Assembly (NCBI GenBank): GCA_020860885.1 | Contig: JAJBTS010000369.1 | Location: forward strand, 1 to 10,437 | Direction: 5' to 3' | Length of the DNA stretch: 10,437 nt | Source of the DNA: Bacteroidales bacterium | Lineage (GTDB): Bacteria; Bacteroidota; Bacteroidia; Bacteroidales; Azobacteroidaceae | Part shown: in pieces, positions 6,503-10,437 of the stretch | Position numbering within the stretch: position 1 is the stretch's first letter | Layout of the letters: the number at the start of each line of letters is the position of its first letter | Program-made: the position numbers and the translations under genes | The notes under the pieces: model-generated | Seen by the model: the letters and a program-made list of their open reading frames with translations, nothing else | Databases searched by the model: none | Told to the model about the DNA's origin: nothing

Positions 6503-6617
6503 GTCGTAACGTCTGCTTATATGGATTCAACCCGGATGATGATACACTTTCTCCCTTCCAATAAGAACGATAAAAAACAACTCAAGAATTATAACCGATA
6601 AAATTTGTATAAGAAGC

Positions 6618-9600
6618 ATGAGCGAAATTAAAAAACGAAACAAAGTATTGATCTTAGGCTCAGGAGCGCTCAAGATCGGACAAGCCGGAGAATTTGATTA
6701 TTCGGGTTCCCAGGCTTTGAAAGCCTTAAAGGAAGAAGGTATTTCTACTTTACTTATTAACCCTAATATTGCAACCATCCAAACATCGGAAGGTGTTGCC
6801 GATAAAGTGTATTTCCTGCCGATCACTCCTTTTTTCGTAGAAGAAGTAATTAAAAAGGAAAAACCCGATGGCATTCTTTTGGCTTTCGGCGGACAAACGG
6901 CATTAAACTGCGGTACGGAAATGTACCTCAACGGAACTCTTCAAAAATACGGAGTAGAAGTTCTGGGTACTTCTGTAGAAGCTATCATGAAAACGGAAGA
7001 CAGGGACCTCTTCGTAAGAAGTCTTTCCGAAATAGATGTGAAGACTCCGGTCAGTCAGGCGGTAGAAACACTGGCGGATGCTATGGAAGCTGCCAACAAA
7101 ATCGGATTTCCTATCATGGTCCGTTCGGCGTATGCCTTAGGCGGTTTAGGTAGCGGGATCTCTGAAAATATGGAAGAATTCATCCGGTTATGCGAATCGT
7201 CGCTGGCTTATTCCAAACAAATCCTGGTCGAAGAATCTCTGAAAGGTTGGAAAGAAATCGAATTTGAAGTCATCCGAGATAAAAACGATCATTGCTTCAC
7301 GGTAGTTCCGATGGAAAATGTAGATCCACTGGGTGTGCATACCGGAGAAAGTATCGTAGTAGCTCCTATCTGTTCTTTAACGCAGGAACAAATCGCTCTT
7401 CTGGAAGATCTGGCTAAGAAAACGGTCCGTCATCTGGGAATTGTAGGGGAATGTAATATCCAATACGCTTTCAATCCCTTTACGAACGATTATCGCGTGA
7501 TTGAAATCAACGCCCGCCTGAGCCGTTCTTCCGCACTGGCTTCTAAAGCCAGTGGTTATCCTTTGGCTTTTGTAGCGGCAAAATTGGCATTGGGATATTC
7601 CCTGGATCAGATCGGTAAAATGGGCACTCCCAATTCGGCTTATGTAGCTCCTTCCGTAGATTATATCATCGTTAAAATCCCTCGTTGGGACTTAACCAAA
7701 TTTGTCGGCGTTTCACGCCAGATCGGTTCAAGCATGAAATCGGTCGGAGAAATCATGTCTATCGGTAAGTCTTTTGAAGAAATCATCCAGAAAGGTTTAC
7801 GTATGATCGGACAAGGCATGCATGGATTTGTAGGAAACAAAGACCTTTCTTTCATAAATCTGGACGATGAACTTGCCAACCCGACAGACCTTCGTATATT
7901 CGCTATCGCGGAAGCTCTTGGAAAGGGATATACAGTGGAAAAGATTTACGATCTTACCAAAATAGACCCCTGGTTTTTGAACTGCCTGAAGAATATTGTA
8001 GATTATACGCAGGTGCTTAAAAAATACAAAACCATCGAAGAACTGCCGGCTGATGTTCTGAAAGAAGCGAAACGCTTAGGATTTTCGGATTTCCAGATAG
8101 CCCGTTACGTAGAAAACCCGACAGACAATATGGAAAAAGGAAACCTCAGGGTAAGAGAAGTCAGGAAGAAACACAATATTGTTCCTGCTGTAAAAAGGAT
8201 CAATACCATAGCTTCGGAAGACCCCGAACTGACCAACTATCTATATATGACTTACGGTACGGAAGGCTATGATATTCCTTACTACAAAAACGAAAAGAGT
8301 GTAGTAGTTTTAGGTTCCGGAGCTTACCGCATCGGATCTTCCGTAGAATTCGACTGGTGTTCTGTCAATGCAGTACAAACAGCCCGGAAACTCGGCTACA
8401 AAGCTACTATGATCAACTACAATCCGGAAACCGTTTCTACGGATTACGATATGTGCGACCGTCTTTATTTCGACGAATTGTCTTTCGAACGTGTTCTGGA
8501 TATTATTGACCTGGAACTGCCCAAAGGCGTTATCGTATCGGTTGGGGGACAAATACCTAACAACCTAGCCATGAAACTTCATCGCCAGCAGGTGCCTATC
8601 CTGGGAACTTCTCCGGTAAGCATTGACCGCGCAGAAAACCGTCATAAATTCTCTTCTATGCTGGATCAGTTGAAAATCGACCAGCCTCAATGGAAAGAAC
8701 TAACAAGCATGGAAGACATTAACTCCTTTGTTGAGAAAGTAGGATTCCCGGTATTGATACGGCCTTCGTATGTACTTTCCGGTGCTGCAATGAATGTTTG
8801 CTATACCCACGAAGATATGGAAACCTTCCTGAAAGCAGCAGCTAAAGTTTCCAAAGAGTATCCGGTAGTGGTTTCCGAATTCCTCCAGAATGCGAAAGAA
8901 ATAGAATTTGATGCGGTAGCTAAAAACGGAGAAGTGGTAGAATATGCAGTTTCCGAGCATGTGGAGTTTGCCGGAGTTCACTCCGGAGATGCCACTCTGG
9001 TTTTCCCTGCACAAAAAATTTACTTCGAAACTTTCCGCCGGATCAAGAAAGTAAGTAAAATGATTGCTAAAGAATTGAATATTTCAGGACCTTTTAATAT
9101 TCAGTACCTGGCAAAAAACAACGATATTAAAGTCATCGAATGTAACCTGCGTGCCTCCCGTTCTTTCCCTTTCGTGTCGAAAGTACTGAAACGCAACTTT
9201 ATTGAAACAGCAACAAAAATAATGCTGGATGTTCCTTACAACAAACCCGACAGCTCTGCTTTCGATATCGAATGGATCGGAGTAAAAGCTTCTCAATTCT
9301 CTTTCACCCGTTTACATAAGGCAGACCCGGTATTGGGGGTAGATATGTCTTCGACCGGTGAAGTAGGTTGTTTAGGAGACGATTACAACGAAGCACTACT
9401 TTCTGCTATGATGGCTGTAGGATATGAAATACCTAAAAAAGGAGTGTTGATCTCTTCCGGAGCCGCCAAATCCAAAGTGGATATGTTGGATGCCTGCAAG
9501 TTATTAAGTGAGAAAAATTATCAGATCTATGCAACTTCCGGAACACAAAAATTCCTGGAAGAGAATGGCATCAGCGCCACTACAGTCGATTGGCCGGATG

Positions 9601-9842
9601 AAGAAGGAACCAACAATGTTATCGAGATTATGTCCGAACATAAGATCGACCTGGTAGTCAATATTCCTAAGAATAATACACGGAGGGAATTAACCAATGG
9701 ATATAAAATCCGTCGTGCGGCTATCGACCATAATATTCCTCTTCTGACAAACGCCCGTCTGGCAAGTGCATTCATTGAAGCTTTCTGCACCATGAGCGAG
9801 AAAGATATTCAAATCAAAAGCTGGCAGGAATATGTAATCTAA
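6618..9842 (+). CDS. carB: Carbamoyl-phosphate synthase large subunit, eukaryote-like type
   Basis: The product makes carbamoyl phosphate from bicarbonate, two ATP and ammonia that the CarA glutaminase subunit supplies; the product feeds pyrimidine and arginine synthesis. At 1074 aa it is full length. The first half has GSGALKIGQAGEFDYSGSQA (14-33) and an ATP-grasp domain with Arg169, Glu215 and EINARLSRSSALASK (296-310). After an oligomerisation region the second half repeats the plan with GSGAYRIGSSVEFDWCSVNA, RPSYVLSGAAMNV and VIECNLRASRSFPFVSK. Residues about 940-1074 form the MGS-like allosteric domain (YATSGTQKFL, VVNIPKNNTR, TNARLASAF). Wording such as GQAGEFDY, RIGSSVEFDW, LHRQQ and QPQW is that of CAD/Ura2-type enzymes rather than E. 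coli CarB. carA is not adjacent on either side. The start ATG at 6618 begins just before conserved sequence. Regulation may involve the leader hairpin. Confidence 0.97.
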   Translation: MSEIKKRNKVLILGSGALKIGQAGEFDYSGSQALKALKEEGISTLLINPNIATIQTSEGVADKVYFLPITPFFVEEVIKKEKPDGILLAFGGQTALNCGTEMYLNGTLQKYGVEVLGTSVEAIMKTEDRDLFVRSLSEIDVKTPVSQAVETLADAMEAANKIGFPIMVRSAYALGGLGSGISENMEEFIRLCESSLAYSKQILVEESLKGWKEIEFEVIRDKNDHCFTVVPMENVDPLGVHTGESIVVAPICSLTQEQIALLEDLAKKTVRHLGIVGECNIQYAFNPFTNDYRVIEINARLSRSSALASKASGYPLAFVAAKLALGYSLDQIGKMGTPNSAYVAPSVDYIIVKIPRWDLTKFVGVSRQIGSSMKSVGEIMSIGKSFEEIIQKGLRMIGQGMHGFVGNKDLSFINLDDELANPTDLRIFAIAEALGKGYTVEKIYDLTKIDPWFLNCLKNIVDYTQVLKKYKTIEELPADVLKEAKRLGFSDFQIARYVENPTDNMEKGNLRVREVRKKHNIVPAVKRINTIASEDPELTNYLYMTYGTEGYDIPYYKNEKSVVVLGSGAYRIGSSVEFDWCSVNAVQTARKLGYKATMINYNPETVSTDYDMCDRLYFDELSFERVLDIIDLELPKGVIVSVGGQIPNNLAMKLHRQQVPILGTSPVSIDRAENRHKFSSMLDQLKIDQPQWKELTSMEDINSFVEKVGFPVLIRPSYVLSGAAMNVCYTHEDMETFLKAAAKVSKEYPVVVSEFLQNAKEIEFDAVAKNGEVVEYAVSEHVEFAGVHSGDATLVFPAQKIYFETFRRIKKVSKMIAKELNISGPFNIQYLAKNNDIKVIECNLRASRSFPFVSKVLKRNFIETATKIMLDVPYNKPDSSAFDIEWIGVKASQFSFTRLHKADPVLGVDMSSTGEVGCLGDDYNEALLSAMMAVGYEIPKKGVLISSGAAKSKVDMLDACKLLSEKNYQIYATSGTQKFLEENGISATTVDWPDEEGTNNVIEIMSEHKIDLVVNIPKNNTRRELTNGYKIRRAAIDHNIPLLTNARLASAFIEAFCTMSEKDIQIKSWQEYVI

Positions 9843-9883
9843 ATGATTTCAACGTAAACGTATAGAAAGTCCATTCTATTATT

Positions 9884-9909
9884 TAGCCCCCAACTTGAAA
9901 AGGGGGCTA
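9884..9909 (+). terminator. carB terminator
   Basis: TAGCCCCC (9884-9891) pairs perfectly with GGGGGCTA (9902-9909) around a 10-base loop, 41 bases after the carB stop. It is followed by TTTATT, a moderate U tract. The strong GC stem makes it the main candidate for ending carB transcription. Confidence 0.8.
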
Positions 9910-9946
9910 TTTATTCAACTGCTTAAGACGTTTCTTAAAAGATAGA

Positions 9947-9978
9947 GGGGGTGAGTTCTTTTGGAACAGCCCCTTTTT
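9947..9978 (+). terminator. Second, weaker terminator behind carB
   Basis: GGGG and GTTC (within 9947-9958) can pair with GAAC (9964-9967) and CCCC (9970-9973), with a small internal loop of 3 and 2 bases. TTTTT (9974-9978) follows directly. It would catch read-through from the first terminator. Confidence 0.5.
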
Positions 9979-9995
9979 CATATCTCTACTTATTA

Positions 9996-10021
9996 GTTGC
10001 TACCGGTTACCAGTAAGCAAC
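9996..10021. repeat. Inverted repeat upstream of the 23-bp array
   Basis: GTTGCTAC (9996-10003) pairs with GTAAGCAAC (10013-10021) with one bulged base, around the loop CGGTTACCA. It stands 19 bases before the first recognisable unit of the array and shares the GCTACC wording of the early units, so it may be a diverged part of the same structure. Confidence 0.4.
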
Positions 10022-10039
10022 CTATTACCTTCCCTCCAT

Positions 10040-10262
10040 GATAAATATCGTTACCATTTCTTACTACTTATCGCTACCTTTTTGCGGTAAGTATCACACC
10101 CCCTCCGAGATACTCTTCGCTACCCTCCCGCGGTAAGTATCTCGACCTCCCCGAAATACTTACCGCGACGGGGTGTTAATACTCTCCGCTAACCCGTCGA
10201 GATACTCTTCGCAACGAGGGGTAGATACTCTTCGCAACGGGGCATAGATACTCTTCGCAAAT
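10040..10262. repeat. 23-bp-period degenerate repeat array with mixed orientation
   Basis: A core motif with best copies GATACTCTTCGCAACG recurs at exact 23-bp steps. Forward cores start at 10040, 10063, 10109, 10155, 10178, 10201, 10224 and 10247. The lattice steps starting at 10086 and 10132 hold the core inverted, as GCGGTAAGTATC at 10084-10095 and 10130-10141. The last three copies are nearly identical; the first two are the most diverged. The rest of each unit is often a C-rich or G-rich tract. Since 23 is not a multiple of three, this is not a protein repeat, and no ORF spans it. It is not a CRISPR: there are no constant repeats with unique spacers of 30 bp or more. Possible roles are binding sites for a protein or a structured RNA; a decaying minisatellite is the null explanation. 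Confidence 0.85.
10129..10167. repeat. Perfect 12-bp inverted repeat inside the array
   Basis: CGCGGTAAGTAT (10129-10140) is the exact reverse complement of ATACTTACCGCG (10156-10167), with a 15-base spacer. It arises where an inverted unit meets a forward unit. The preceding forward/inverted pair (10065-10074 with 10084-10093) also pairs at 10 positions, one of them G-T. Single strands of this region could therefore form alternative hairpins. Confidence 0.8.
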
Positions 10263-10437
10263 TTACAACCAAAAAACTCCTTTGTTCACTGCTAACTGGT
10301 GACTGTTTTCTCTTCCCTGTTAAACTACTACAATTAAAAAAGTTTTGTATCGCCACTTCTGTAAGTATTGAAAATCACTTACTTGTGTTTTTCATTGACC
10401 AGATTAGATTGACAGTTGAAAGATCTTACATAATAAT
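10263..10437. other. Intergenic tail without recognised gene
   Basis: No ORF of note, RNA gene or convincing TAnnTTTG promoter was seen here. The only structure is an inverted repeat, GTAAGT (10361-10366) and ACTTAC (10377-10382), with a 10-base spacer followed shortly by GTGTTTTT. This could be a weak terminator or an operator, or chance. The sequence is AT-rich and probably leads to a gene beyond the window. Confidence 0.4.

Noticed and set aside
6521..6601. 26-codon ORF starting MDSTRMMIHFLP just upstream of carB
   Set aside because: It is short, lies in an untranslated leader, and shows no domain or recognisable start signal. It could be a second leader ORF, but chance is likely.
6599..6607. 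TAAAATTTG as a carB promoter box close to the start codon
   Set aside because: It has three bases instead of two between TA and TTTG and would leave almost no leader before the ATG at 6618.
10040..10262. CRISPR array
   Set aside because: The period is 23 bp with no constant-repeat/unique-spacer split, units differ and some are inverted, and no cas genes are present.

Overview
The window looks like chromosomal DNA of a Bacteroidetes bacterium, most likely order Bacteroidales. Several promoters carry the TAnnTTTG -7 box of that phylum. A TonB-dependent receptor with an N-terminal carboxypeptidase-regulatory-like domain is paired with a DUF4249 lipoprotein. The AroB, TrpS and CarB proteins have the look of that group. 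Nothing in the sequence fixes genus or species.

Layout from left to right. Positions 2-550 hold the 3' end of a markedly AT-rich gene whose product resembles the end of a PEP-synthase-type ATP-grasp domain followed by a phosphohistidine swivelling domain. It is followed by an AT-rich gap with an 11-bp-period direct repeat and a strong terminator, then tRNA-Leu(CAA) on the minus strand (711-794) with its own promoter. This edge looks like the end of an accessory segment beside a tRNA gene. From about 795 the sequence becomes ordinary core genome: aroB (897-1949, plus) converges on trpS (2013-3005, minus) across a shared bidirectional terminator. A divergent promoter region (3006-3137) then serves trpS on one side and the receptor-lipoprotein operon on the other (3138-6360, 7 bp between the genes). 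carB (6618-9842) follows after a 257-bp leader.

Functionally, the core genes are housekeeping: shikimate pathway (aroB), Trp-tRNA charging (trpS), and carbamoyl phosphate for pyrimidines and arginine (carB). The receptor-lipoprotein pair forms an outer-membrane uptake unit of unknown substrate. carB has no carA beside it here, and its sequence type resembles the eukaryotic CPS II/CAD enzymes. Its leader has an attenuator-like layout: promoter box, 12-codon reading frame, and a 12-position hairpin followed by a U run.

The last 600 bases (9843-10437) show no gene. They hold two terminators behind carB and a striking array at about 10040-10262. In that array a degenerate motif (best copies GATACTCTTCGCAACG) recurs on an exact 23-bp lattice in about ten units, two of them inverted, which creates perfect or near-perfect inverted repeats. 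This array and the carB leader are the two most interesting unexplained structures. No CRISPR array, insertion sequence, or clear new multi-gene system was seen.
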